The position numbers and the translations under genes are program-made. From Alphaproteobacteria bacterium (GTDB lineage Bacteria > Pseudomonadota > Alphaproteobacteria > Rhizobiales > Devosiaceae), in contig JAHJWO010000050.1 in assembly GCA_018828145.1 (NCBI GenBank), forward strand, positions 1 through 64,000: 64,000 nucleotides of DNA, written 5' to 3'. The notes beneath the pieces were generated by a model that saw only the letters and a program-made list of their open reading frames with translations, was not told where the DNA came from and did not search any database. Positions 34,303-42,960 of this stretch are shown one piece after another (the first letter of the stretch is position 1; each line of letters begins with the position of its first letter).

Positions 34303-34399
34303 CTGTGGACGCTCTGCAATGTTTGGATCAGAGCGCGATGTGCGCCAGGTACCGAGACTGTTTGTCATTGCATCGGTTGACCGCGACGCCTGTTTCTGA

Positions 34400-34411
34400 G
34401 AGAACGATTTC
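34400..34411. promoter_or_regulatory. LacI-type operator, copy 4
   Basis: GAGAACGATTTC, about 92 bp upstream of the GMC2 start. One base differs from the symmetrical form. Confidence 0.7.
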
Positions 34412-34502
34412 TTGAAACTCATTTGTTGGCGTAGCCGGTCACCACGTCGGCAGCGGTGCTGAACACGGCAAGCGAGACACGTTTCCGAAATAAGGTCGCA
34501 AG

Positions 34503-36095
34503 GTGGACAGTAACTGGGATTACGTCATTATCGGCGGCGGTTCCGCCGGATGCGTTCTTGCGAACCGGCTGAGTGAGGACGGCAAAAGCCGCGTCCTGCT
34601 GCTCGAAGCGGGCTCGCGGGATCGCAACCCGATGATTCACATTCCGGGTGGCTTGGGCAAGCTGTTCGGCAGCGGTGTCAATTGGCGGTTCCATACGGTG
34701 CCGCAGCGCCATCTGGACAACCGCGCCGTATGGTACCCCCAGGGGCGAACTCTTGGTGGATCCAGCTCCATTAACGCGATGGTCTATATCCGCTGCCAGA
34801 AGGAAGACTACGACGGCTGGGCGGCAGCGGGAAACGAGGGATGGTCGTACCAGGACGTCCTGCCTTACTTCCGGAAGTCCGAAGACAATGACAAGTTTGC
34901 CGATCGTTACCACGGTAACGGAGGCCCTCTGTGGGTCTCCGATCAGCTTGCACCTCACCCAGTTTCCCGCGCCTTCGTAAGAGCGGCCCAGCAGTACGGT
35001 CTGCCCTACAATACGGATTTTAACGGCGAGACGCAGTATGGAACCGGGTTCTATCAGGTGACATGCCGGAATGGCCGCCGCCGCTCTGCCGCTGTTAGCT
35101 ATCTCCGCCCGGCAAAGAACCGAAAGAACCTCCATATCATCACTGACGCTCAAGTCTCCCGGGTTCTGCTTGAGGGAAAACGCGCGGTGGGTGTCGAGTA
35201 CAATCTTGGGGGGGCGCCTCGGAAAGCACTTGCTGCCCGCGAGGTCGTTCTTGCCGCTGGCGCGATCAACTCTCCCAAACTCCTCATGCTTTCGGGGATA
35301 GGCGCCGCCGAGGACCTTCGGGCGTTCGGGATTAAGCCGATTGTCGACCTTCCTGGGGTCGGAAACAATTTGCAGGATCACGTCTGCACCAATGTCCATG
35401 TCCAGACAAAGGGGCGGATCACCTACGACGGACAGGACAAGTTCCCACGCTCCATCCCTCATGGTATTCAGTGGATGCTCTTCCGCAGCGGTCCTGCAGC
35501 AGCCGTAATCGTAGAAGGTGCATGTTTCGAGCAGACGCCCGGCGAGACCAGGCCCAATCTGCAGATTCATATAGCGCCGGCGACCGTGGTGAGAGGCGGG
35601 CAGACGACAATTGAGGGTAATGGGTTCACAGTGAACTCAACCTTCCTGCGTCCACGCAGTCGCGGCACCGTGCGGCTCGCATCATCTGACCCGGGTGACG
35701 ATCCCCTGATCGATCCGAACTATCTCGACGCCCCCTATGATAGGCAGATGGCCATTGCTTCGGTGAGAACCATCCGAAAGATCCTGGGGCAATCGGCGAT
35801 GGCGCCTTACATCCAGCATGAGCGACTGCCAGGCGACCGCGCCGAAAGCGACGAGGCCATCATGGAGTATGTGCGTCAGTACGCCTGCTGCGACTACCAC
35901 CCTGTCGGTACCTGCAAGATGGGCAACGACCCTCTGTCCGTTGTCGATGCCAGTCTAAAGGTTCGAGGCGTCGGTTCGGTTCGTGTCGTCGACAGTTCAA
36001 TCATGCCGGTCTTGCCCAGCGGCAACACCAACGCTCCCACCATTATGATCGGCGAGAAGGGCGCGGACCTGATCCGGTCCGAAACTTGGCACTGA
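34503..36095 (+). CDS. GMC-family FAD alcohol dehydrogenase 2
   Basis: 530 residues. It shows YVIIGGGSAGCVLANRLSE at the N-terminus, GMC signatures GRTLGGSSSINAMVY and GAINSPKLLMLSGIG, and the active-site stretch HPVGTCKMG. The start is GTG 34503 with AAGG upstream. It is followed after 35 bp by an aldehyde dehydrogenase gene, so alcohol to aldehyde to acid oxidation is the natural reading. It is closer to GMC4 (47.9 kb) than to GMC1 or GMC3, sharing the YQVT-x-RNGRR-type segment. The promoter carries a LacI-type operator. Confidence 0.93.
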   Translation: MDSNWDYVIIGGGSAGCVLANRLSEDGKSRVLLLEAGSRDRNPMIHIPGGLGKLFGSGVNWRFHTVPQRHLDNRAVWYPQGRTLGGSSSINAMVYIRCQKEDYDGWAAAGNEGWSYQDVLPYFRKSEDNDKFADRYHGNGGPLWVSDQLAPHPVSRAFVRAAQQYGLPYNTDFNGETQYGTGFYQVTCRNGRRRSAAVSYLRPAKNRKNLHIITDAQVSRVLLEGKRAVGVEYNLGGAPRKALAAREVVLAAGAINSPKLLMLSGIGAAEDLRAFGIKPIVDLPGVGNNLQDHVCTNVHVQTKGRITYDGQDKFPRSIPHGIQWMLFRSGPAAAVIVEGACFEQTPGETRPNLQIHIAPATVVRGGQTTIEGNGFTVNSTFLRPRSRGTVRLASSDPGDDPLIDPNYLDAPYDRQMAIASVRTIRKILGQSAMAPYIQHERLPGDRAESDEAIMEYVRQYACCDYHPVGTCKMGNDPLSVVDASLKVRGVGSVRVVDSSIMPVLPSGNTNAPTIMIGEKGADLIRSETWH

Positions 36096-36130
36096 CTTTA
36101 TTTACATCAACCAGAGCGGAGAATCTTCCG

Positions 36131-37633
36131 ATGAACGAAATCTCAAAACTTTCCGGCCCGCCGCAGCAGCCAAAGCGGCTCGGGCTCTTCATTGACGGAA
36201 AGAACGAGCAGCGAGATGAGCTTGAATTTCTGCCACGCTCGAGCCCAGGCTATGGGATGGAAGTGACCCATGTCGCCCTGGGGACGGCCGCCGACGTGGA
36301 CAAGGCGGTGGCCGCTGCCCGCCGCGTGTTCGACCGAGGTTCTTGGTCCCGCATGCCCGGAGCTGAACGGGCCCGCATTTTAGTGAAGGCGGCAGCGCTC
36401 ATCCGTGAGCACGCAGAAGAGCTCGCCTACTGGGAGACCCTGGAGGCAGGCAAGCCGATCTCGCAATCCCGCGCGGAGATCAATGATGGGGCGGGTCACT
36501 ACGAATATTGCGCCGGTTTGGCACAGACCCTCCATGGGCAGACGTTTAATACCTATGGTGATGATCTCTTTGGCTTGGTGATCCGAGAACCAATGGGCGT
36601 CGTCGCGCTTATCAACCCTTGGAATTTCCCCTTCATCGTCCTGTCAGAACGGCTGCCCTATATTCTCGCGTCGGGTAACTCGGTGGTGATAAAGCCCTCT
36701 GAGATGACTTCCTACACGACGCTCGCCATGGCGAGCATTCTCCAGGAGGCTGGGCTGCCCGATGGCGTGGTGAACGTCGTGACCGGCACCGGTCCCGTAG
36801 TGGGCCAGGCGTTGGCCGAGCACCGCGATGTCGAAGCCATCTCCTTTACAGGATCCACGCGGACGGGCGAGGCCGTTCTTCGCGCCAGCACTTCGAACTT
36901 CAAAAAGACCAGCCTGGAATTGGGTGGCAAGAACCCGCAGATCGTTTTCGCCGATGCGGATCTCGAGGACGCAGCCGATGGCGTGGCCTTTGGTCTTTGC
37001 TTTAACGCCGGCCAGTGCTGCGTCAGCGGTAGCCGCCTCATCATCGAGAAGAGCGCCCAGGAGGAGTTCGTGTCCCTGCTGTCCGAAAAGCTCAAGCGCG
37101 TTCGGATCGGCGACAACTTCGACTCTGCCAGCCAGATGGGCGCCATCGTCTCGACGCAGCATCGCGACAAAATCGAGAGCTATCTTACTTTGGCTCAGGA
37201 GGAAGGCGGCCACGTTGCCTATGGTGGCGAACGCCTGTCCATCACGGAGGGTGGCCGCTTCCTGCGACCGGCCCTGCTCGCCGGCATTACTAACAATATG
37301 CGCGTTGCCCAGGAGGAGATCTTTGGGCCCGTGCTGAGCGTGATGACGTTCGAAGGACAAGATCAGGCGGTGCAGATCGCCAACGACTCCCCTTACGGCC
37401 TTGCGGCTAGCATCTGGACCAAGAACATCGACAAGGCCCTGGGGATGATCCGCCGCGTGCGGGGCGGACGCACCTGGATCAATACGACGATCGCTGGCGG
37501 CCCCGGCCAGCCCCTCGGGGGCTATCGCCAATCGGGTGTCGGCCGCGAAGGCGGTCTCACTGGTGTCGAGGAATATACGGAAGTAAAATCGATCCACGTG
37601 GGCGTTGGCAAGCGCAATCACTGGATTTCTTAG
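36131..37633 (+). CDS. NAD(P)-dependent aldehyde dehydrogenase
   Basis: 500 residues. It has the ALDH cofactor region (VALINPWNFPFIVLSERLPY; FTGSTRTGEAVL), the catalytic Glu in LELGGKNPQIVF and the catalytic Cys in FNAGQCCVSGSRL, and EEIFGPVLSVMTF. Of two in-frame starts, ATG 36131 (MNEISKL) has GGAG upstream. It lies 35 bp after GMC2 and probably oxidises the aldehyde made by that enzyme. A hairpin follows the gene. It is of the betaine/aminobutyraldehyde type, but the specificity cannot be read from sequence alone. Confidence 0.93.
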   Translation: MNEISKLSGPPQQPKRLGLFIDGKNEQRDELEFLPRSSPGYGMEVTHVALGTAADVDKAVAAARRVFDRGSWSRMPGAERARILVKAAALIREHAEELAYWETLEAGKPISQSRAEINDGAGHYEYCAGLAQTLHGQTFNTYGDDLFGLVIREPMGVVALINPWNFPFIVLSERLPYILASGNSVVIKPSEMTSYTTLAMASILQEAGLPDGVVNVVTGTGPVVGQALAEHRDVEAISFTGSTRTGEAVLRASTSNFKKTSLELGGKNPQIVFADADLEDAADGVAFGLCFNAGQCCVSGSRLIIEKSAQEEFVSLLSEKLKRVRIGDNFDSASQMGAIVSTQHRDKIESYLTLAQEEGGHVAYGGERLSITEGGRFLRPALLAGITNNMRVAQEEIFGPVLSVMTFEGQDQAVQIANDSPYGLAASIWTKNIDKALGMIRRVRGGRTWINTTIAGGPGQPLGGYRQSGVGREGGLTGVEEYTEVKSIHVGVGKRNHWIS

Positions 37634-37647
37634 CCGAATAAAAAGGG

Positions 37648-37679
37648 GAGGGGCGTCGCGATAACTCGCGACGCCCCTC
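37648..37679. terminator. rho-independent terminator between convergent units
   Basis: GAGGGGCGTCGCG-ATAACT-CGCGACGCCCCTC is a perfect 13-bp hairpin. On the minus strand it is followed by CCCTTTTTATT, so it is best as terminator of the CoA-transferase operon. It may also stop transcription from the aldehyde dehydrogenase side. Confidence 0.85.
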
Positions 37680-37689
37680 GCTATATGGC

Positions 37690-38943
37690 TCAGGCCTTTT
37701 TGCGACTATAGGCCGAGGCCGGCGCTGAACTAACGCGGTCAAATGGAACGGCCTTCCGATCAGGGCCAACAGCGTTCGAGCCCCGAAGCGCAGCCACGTC
37801 ATCGGCCGAGTAACCCAGCTCCCGAAGCACTTCTTCTGTGTGCTCACCCGGCTGCGGCGGAAGACGCGTCAATGGCGGCACTGCTCCGTCATATTTTACC
37901 GGATGAGCCAGGAGGCGGACTTGGCCACCAGCCGGGTCGTTGTATTCGAGAATGGACTGGTTTGCCGCTACCTGGGGATCGGCGAGTACTTCGTCATATT
38001 CTCGAACCTCGGCGTACCAAATTCCGAACTCGTCGAAGGTCGCCATCCACTCTGCAGTGGTGTGTTGTTCCATATGCTTTGCGACTCGGGAATTCACCTC
38101 TTCACGCCTGTCGAACTGATCGTCGCGCGTTAGTGGGGCGAAGCTTTCGTCCTTGAAGGCTTTCCCAAGGGTAGGTCCGTCGGACAAGGACATGGTGATC
38201 CAGCCATCGGCGGTCTTGAACGAGCCATAGGGCGCCTGATGGAAGCGCGATGACACGCCCGATGCGCTACGATCCCAGAGCTTTGCTCCATTGAGGTGAT
38301 AGTTGAGCGGCTCGAGCTGCAAGTTCAACGCCGCGGAAAGTAGGTTGCTATCGACACGCATGCCCTCGCCCGTGTTGTTGCGCTGCAACAGCGCCGCGAG
38401 AATGCCCATGGCACCGAGCGTGGCGGCATGCTGATCGACAATGGCGCTACCGACTGGCATCGGTGCATCGTCTGCGCGACCGCTCAGCATGGCAAGGCCG
38501 CTCAATGATTGGATCAGAAGGTCTTGGCCGGGCTTGGAGCGATTGGGACCAGTCGCTCCATATCCCGTCAGGGAGCAATAAATTATGCGGGGATTCCGCT
38601 TTTTGACCTCTTCATAGGAATAGCCGCGGCGATCCAGTGTACCGGCGCGGAAATTCTCGACCAGCACGTCGGCCGATTCGATGAGTTTCCAAAGGGCATC
38701 ACTGCCTTCGGGCGTACTGAGGTCGATCTCGGCGCTGCGCTGGTTCCGACCGGCAAGGAGGAAGAAAACGCTCTGGTCGTTGACAAAGGCCTTGGCGCCT
38801 GACCAATGCCGTTCATAGGCCCCGCCAATGCGCTCTACCTTGATCACATCGGCACCCAGATCGGCCAAGTATTGGGCGCAGGACGGGCCCTGTAAATAAT
38901 GCGTCAAGTTGACGACACGAACCCCTGCAAGTGGCGCAGTCAT
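37690..38943 (-). CDS. CaiB/BaiF-family CoA transferase
   Basis: 417 residues of class III CoA transferase. Visible motifs are PLAGVRVVNLTHYLQGPSCA at the N-terminus, GADVIKVER, LVENFRAGTLDRRG, IYCSLTGYGATGP, and VGSAIVDQHAATLGAMGIL, which contains the catalytic Asp. The reaction is transfer of CoA between two acyl groups. ATG 38943 overlaps the stop of the enoyl-CoA hydratase gene (TAATG), giving a coupled pair. It probably activates the acid product of the pathway for beta-oxidation-like steps. The acyl substrate is unknown. Confidence 0.93.
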   Translation of the reverse strand: MTAPLAGVRVVNLTHYLQGPSCAQYLADLGADVIKVERIGGAYERHWSGAKAFVNDQSVFFLLAGRNQRSAEIDLSTPEGSDALWKLIESADVLVENFRAGTLDRRGYSYEEVKKRNPRIIYCSLTGYGATGPNRSKPGQDLLIQSLSGLAMLSGRADDAPMPVGSAIVDQHAATLGAMGILAALLQRNNTGEGMRVDSNLLSAALNLQLEPLNYHLNGAKLWDRSASGVSSRFHQAPYGSFKTADGWITMSLSDGPTLGKAFKDESFAPLTRDDQFDRREEVNSRVAKHMEQHTTAEWMATFDEFGIWYAEVREYDEVLADPQVAANQSILEYNDPAGGQVRLLAHPVKYDGAVPPLTRLPPQPGEHTEEVLRELGYSADDVAALRGSNAVGPDRKAVPFDRVSSAPASAYSRKKA

Positions 38944-39749
38944 TATTCTTTTCTCCTAGAAATGCGTGATGCCGTGAATACTGGGGGGCGCTTGCCAAAG
39001 AAGGCGGCTATACCTTCCTCTATGTCTGGCCCGGTAAAGACCGCATGGCTGTCGGCAAGCGTACGATCGATGGCGGCTCTGGTGTCTTGCAGCGATGAAT
39101 CGCGCACACCAGCCTTGATCAACGATAACGCCAAAGCGGGCCGCGCAGCGATCAGGGCTGCGAGTTCGAGGGCGTGCTCAAGAGCCTTCCCTTGCGGCGC
39201 GATCCTGTTGACTAGCCCGATCCGCCACGCTTCGTCTGCCCCGATCAATTCACCGGTATACAGCATTTCCATTGCATTGGCCGGACCAACCAACTTAGGC
39301 AGGCGAAAAACTCCACCGCTGCCTGGGAACACGCCGAGCTTGACTTCGGGGAAACCAATCTTGGCATTCTCATCTAGAATACGAATGTCACACGCCAGCG
39401 CAATCTCTGCACCGCCGCCCAACGTTGTGCCGTTCAACGCGGCGATGACAGGCACGGGAAGTTCTTCGATGGCCGTGAAGGCCTCATTTTCGTCCGCCAG
39501 CTTCTTGGGGACGACCTGATCGCGGACGTCGGCGAATTCCTTGATATCTGAACCCGCACAGAAGGCGCGCGACCCCGCGCCGGTGATCACAACGACACGC
39601 ACATTTTCATTTGCTGCGATATGCAGGCAAGCGTCCTTGAGTTGCTTTAGCGTCAAAAGGGTGTTCAGATTCAACGGTGGGTTGTCTAGCGTCAAGACGG
39701 CTATTCCGTCTGACCTGACCTCCAACTTCACTACAGCTTGGTCCGGCAC
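38943..39749 (-). CDS. enoyl-CoA hydratase/isomerase
   Basis: 268 residues of the crotonase family. The oxyanion-hole segments are AGSRAFCAGSDIKEFA and LNGTTLGGGAEIALACD, and both catalytic glutamates of hydratases are kept (GGGAEIAL; FPEVKLGVFPGSGG). GTG 39749 is chosen because AAGGAGG lies directly upstream; an upstream open extension has no homology. The LacI-type operator 34 bp upstream controls this unit and shares the intergenic region with GMC3. Substrate unknown. Confidence 0.93.
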   Translation of the reverse strand: MPDQAVVKLEVRSDGIAVLTLDNPPLNLNTLLTLKQLKDACLHIAANENVRVVVITGAGSRAFCAGSDIKEFADVRDQVVPKKLADENEAFTAIEELPVPVIAALNGTTLGGGAEIALACDIRILDENAKIGFPEVKLGVFPGSGGVFRLPKLVGPANAMEMLYTGELIGADEAWRIGLVNRIAPQGKALEHALELAALIAARPALALSLIKAGVRDSSLQDTRAAIDRTLADSHAVFTGPDIEEGIAAFFGKRPPVFTASRISRRKE

Positions 39750-39782
39750 GGTTCCTCCTTGGGGCTGCCGCCACATCTTTGA

Positions 39783-39794
39783 GAAAACGTTTAC
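39783..39794. promoter_or_regulatory. LacI-type operator, copy 5
   Basis: GAAAACGTTTAC, 34 bp upstream of the enoyl-CoA hydratase start. One arm deviates. Confidence 0.7.
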
Positions 39795-39879
39795 CAACAA
39801 AAGTCGGTGCATACAACCGCGGCGCTTGCGCCTATTCGAGGAACTCTGGTTGGCCCAGCGAGATTTGCCAATTTTGATG

Positions 39880-39891
39880 GAAATCGTTTTC
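39880..39891. promoter_or_regulatory. LacI-type operator, copy 6
   Basis: GAAATCGTTTTC, 40 bp upstream of GMC3 and 85 bp from copy 5, so the two could be bridged by a repressor tetramer. Confidence 0.8.
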
Positions 39892-39930
39892 TGCATGCGA
39901 TAGTCACTCTCGCAGCAGCAGGAGATATCC

Positions 39931-41532
39931 ATGAGTGAAGATTCCGTTGATTACATCATTGTAGGGGCCGGTTCAGCCGGTTGCGTAATCGCCGGTCGGC
40001 TCACCGAGAAGCTATCTGCAACCGTAGCCCTCTTAGAAGCCGGAAGCAGCGATCGTAACATCTTTATCAGCATGCCAGCGGGCTTCCTTCAACTAATGGA
40101 AACCGGAGAGGTTGACTGGGGCTACGCCACCGTGCCGCAGCAACATCTAAGAGGACGCCGCATCCATTCGCCACGCGGCAAAGTCCTGGGCGGGTCCAGC
40201 TCGGTCAACGGCATGGTCTATGTACGCGGCGACCGATCTGACTTCGACCATTGGGCGCAACTGGGTAACCGAGGCTGGTCGTTCGACGATTGTTTGCCCT
40301 ATTTCCGCCGATCCGAAAACTTCGAAGCTGAAGAGGGTGGGCCGGCGCGCGGCCATGGTGGCCCCCTGCGGGTTACGCGACGCGGAATTCGCCATCCATA
40401 CGCCAAAGCCTTTTATGACGCCTGTCGGCAATATGGCCTCCCGTCCAATGACGATTTTAACGGTGGTGAGGACCAAGAGGGGGTGGGCCCCACCGACAGC
40501 ACCATGGCCGACAACAAGCGCTGGAGCAGTTCTCGCGCCTTTCTTTGGCCTGCCATGTCCCGGCCAAATCTTCGAGTATTGACCAAAGCGCTTGCCACGA
40601 AGGTCATCTTCGAAGGTAAGCGCGCAGTTGGGGTAGAGTTCATGCATAATGGCGCTCGACGCCAGCTCCGAGCGCGGCGCGAAGTGATCCTTTGCGGCGG
40701 CGCAGTGAATTCCCCACAGCTCCTGCAACTGTCTGGCGTCGGCGATGGCGAGCACCTGCAAGATTTAGGCATATCGGTAGTGCACGAGCTCAAGGGTGTG
40801 GGCCGAAACCTGCAAGATCATCCCGGCATTGGCGGCGTGAAGCAGCGCTCCAACGTGCCGATAAGCCTTTATTCCCAGGTGTCGTTGTTCGCCAAAGCGC
40901 GAGCGCTGGGGCAGTATCTGCTGACCGGCGGAGGGCCCGCTGCCAATAACGGGCTGGAAGTCATGGCCTTTGTGCGATCACGGCCCGGGCTGGCAGCGCC
41001 CGACCTGCAATATTTCATGACCATGCTGATGTATGAGGATAGTGGTCGCCGCATCGTGCCCGGGCACGGCTATATGGTCGTATTCACATTGCAGCGACCG
41101 GAAAGTCGCGGCACGGTGATGATACGTTCTTCCGATCCCCTGGCCGCACCGGAGATCGATCCAAACTACTTCGAGCGTGAAATCGACCTGCAGACCATGC
41201 GTGAGGGGGTGAAGATCGGCCGCAAGATTTTTGCACAACACGCCTTCGACCCCTTCCGGGCCGATGAATATGCTCCAGGACCAGAGGTGGTCACCGACAA
41301 CGAGATCGAAGATTGGATCCGCTTGAACGTCGATTCCAACTACCATCTCTCTGGAACCTGTAAGATGGGCGTGGACAATCTGGCGGTAGTCGATGACTCG
41401 TTGCGGGTGCGGGGAGTGGATGGCTTGCGGGTCATTGATGCCTCAATCATGCCAACAGTGGTGAGCGGAAACACCAATGCAGCCACCATCATGATCGCCG
41501 AGCGAGGGGCTGATTTCCTGATAAAAGCCTGA
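39931..41532 (+). CDS. GMC-family FAD alcohol dehydrogenase 3
   Basis: 533 residues. It has YIIVGAGSAGCVIAGRL, GMC signatures GKVLGGSSSVNGMVY and GAVNSPQLLQLSGVG, and the active site HLSGTCKMG followed by SGNTNAATIMIAERGAD. ATG 39931 follows GCAGCAGGAG at good spacing. It is clearly a paralog of GMC1 (shared ESGDxxFNGGEDQEGVGPTDS-like layout). The promoter has operator copies 5 and 6 and two more operators lie after the gene. It probably oxidises a hydroxyl of the imported compound. The acceptor and substrate are unknown. Confidence 0.93.
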   Translation: MSEDSVDYIIVGAGSAGCVIAGRLTEKLSATVALLEAGSSDRNIFISMPAGFLQLMETGEVDWGYATVPQQHLRGRRIHSPRGKVLGGSSSVNGMVYVRGDRSDFDHWAQLGNRGWSFDDCLPYFRRSENFEAEEGGPARGHGGPLRVTRRGIRHPYAKAFYDACRQYGLPSNDDFNGGEDQEGVGPTDSTMADNKRWSSSRAFLWPAMSRPNLRVLTKALATKVIFEGKRAVGVEFMHNGARRQLRARREVILCGGAVNSPQLLQLSGVGDGEHLQDLGISVVHELKGVGRNLQDHPGIGGVKQRSNVPISLYSQVSLFAKARALGQYLLTGGGPAANNGLEVMAFVRSRPGLAAPDLQYFMTMLMYEDSGRRIVPGHGYMVVFTLQRPESRGTVMIRSSDPLAAPEIDPNYFEREIDLQTMREGVKIGRKIFAQHAFDPFRADEYAPGPEVVTDNEIEDWIRLNVDSNYHLSGTCKMGVDNLAVVDDSLRVRGVDGLRVIDASIMPTVVSGNTNAATIMIAERGADFLIKA

Positions 41533-41540
41533 ATATTCAG

Positions 41541-41552
41541 GTAAACGCTTTC
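41541..41552. promoter_or_regulatory. LacI-type operator, copy 7
   Basis: GTAAACGCTTTC, directly after GMC3 and 119 bp before the GH88 start; weaker than the best copies. Confidence 0.6.
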
Positions 41553-41639
41553 TGGGATGACTTCTCGAAAAGTTCCCTGACAGTTCCTAGAAACTATGGG
41601 CATTGACAATCTGCATCCAGCATATCAGTGTCAAGTCTA

Positions 41640-41651
41640 GAAATCGTTTTC
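41640..41651. promoter_or_regulatory. LacI-type operator, copy 8
   Basis: GAAATCGTTTTC, 19 bp before the GH88 TTG start, where it would cover the promoter or the transcription start. It is 99 bp from copy 7. Confidence 0.8.
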
Positions 41652-41670
41652 TCGGTTTGGAGGGTGATCG

Positions 41671-42798
41671 TTGAATTTGCGCAGTCTTGGTGATGTGGGG
41701 GAATCGAAAAAGCTCTGGTTGGCAGGCGCCATCGACCAGGCCGTTCGCCGCGTGAAGAAAATCGATAGCGGCGTCATCGATTTCCCGCACATCACTGAGC
41801 AGAAGAAGTGGAGGTTCACGCCCGACGGCGTCTGGACCGGCGGCTTCTGGGCTGGACTACTTTGGCTGGCCTACGAGCATGACGGCGACAAAAATAGCCT
41901 CGCTCGTGCGATCCACTTTACCGACCGACTCCTGCTCCGGGCGGATGACACCAACAATCATGACCTCGGGTTCATGTTTGTTCCGAGCGCGATCAAGGGG
42001 TGGCAGCTTCAGGGCAATGAGGAATACCGGCTTGCAGCGATGCGCGCAGCGCGTGCCTTGGCTGGCCAGTACAACCAATCGGCGGGCTTCATTCCGGGTT
42101 GGGGGTTCTTCGGCGGCGAGGATTGGAGCGGCAATGTTCTGGTCGACACGCTGATGAACCTGCCGCTCATTGTTTGGGCGGTGCAGCAGGGCGGTGATCC
42201 GGCCCTGTTGGAAGTCGTGCGAGGCCACACCGATAAGAACCTGCGGCATGTCATGCGCACGGATGGTTCCGTGTATCACATGTTCCGCTTCTCGCCCGAA
42301 ACAGGCGCACCGATTGCTGGGGACACCTACCAAGGACACGGACCCGAAACAACCTGGAGCCGTGGTCAGGCCTGGGCTATTGGCGGCCTTGCGATGCTGG
42401 CGCAGATGCTCCCGGATCTCGAATATTTGGCAGCGAGCGAGCGGGCAGCCGCTTATTTCCTCAAACACCTGCCAGATGACAACGTTCCGCCCTGGGATTT
42501 CCAGGCGCCTGCATACTTGCCCTACAAGGACGCTTCGGCTGGCGCTATCGCCGCTTTTGGTTTGATCAAGCTCTTCGATGCGACTGGCAAGCGGGAATAC
42601 CTGGACGCCGCCGCCCGTCTGTTGTCAGCCCTAGCAGAGACCTGTGCCAACAAGGGCGAAGAAGGTGGTCTGCTACTGCACTCCACGGCCGATCTGCCTC
42701 ATGGACTCGGTGTCGATGAGTCCGTGATGTACGGCGATTACTACTATCTGAAAGCGTTGCTGCGGCTGCAGCAGCGGCTCGATCAGGGCACTCTTTAG
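41671..42798 (+). CDS. GH88 unsaturated glucuronyl hydrolase
   Basis: 375 residues of an alpha6/alpha6 barrel. It hydrolyses unsaturated uronic acid from oligosaccharides made by polysaccharide lyases. Family features include VWTGGFWAGLLWLAYEHDGD, the Asp-bearing NNHDLGFMFVPSA segment, VLVDTLMNLPLIVW with the second essential Asp, and the late YGDYYYLKALLRL. The start is TTG 41671, with GGAGGGTG upstream. No signal peptide is seen, so it acts in the cytoplasm on imported saccharides. It stands just before the ABC transporter genes and under a LacI operator, which makes an uronide-type substrate likely. Confidence 0.9.
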   Translation: MNLRSLGDVGESKKLWLAGAIDQAVRRVKKIDSGVIDFPHITEQKKWRFTPDGVWTGGFWAGLLWLAYEHDGDKNSLARAIHFTDRLLLRADDTNNHDLGFMFVPSAIKGWQLQGNEEYRLAAMRAARALAGQYNQSAGFIPGWGFFGGEDWSGNVLVDTLMNLPLIVWAVQQGGDPALLEVVRGHTDKNLRHVMRTDGSVYHMFRFSPETGAPIAGDTYQGHGPETTWSRGQAWAIGGLAMLAQMLPDLEYLAASERAAAYFLKHLPDDNVPPWDFQAPAYLPYKDASAGAIAAFGLIKLFDATGKREYLDAAARLLSALAETCANKGEEGGLLLHSTADLPHGLGVDESVMYGDYYYLKALLRLQQRLDQGTL

Positions 42799-42960
42799 GA
42801 TAGTCCGAACCATGTCTCAGTCCATGTTCCAACAAAACGACAACATGGTTCGGCCTGAGGGCCGCCGGCAGTCTCACCTCCCGGACGCTGCTGGCGGCTC
42901 ACAGAAATTCCTCCATAGCCGAGGCGGCAAGGCCGCAATCGGACTGAAAGAAAGTTTCCA

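Noticed and set aside
34419-35570. Long open frame on the minus strand within GMC2
   Set aside because: It is the antisense of a clear GMC gene, with no start signal or domain; high GC makes such frames common.
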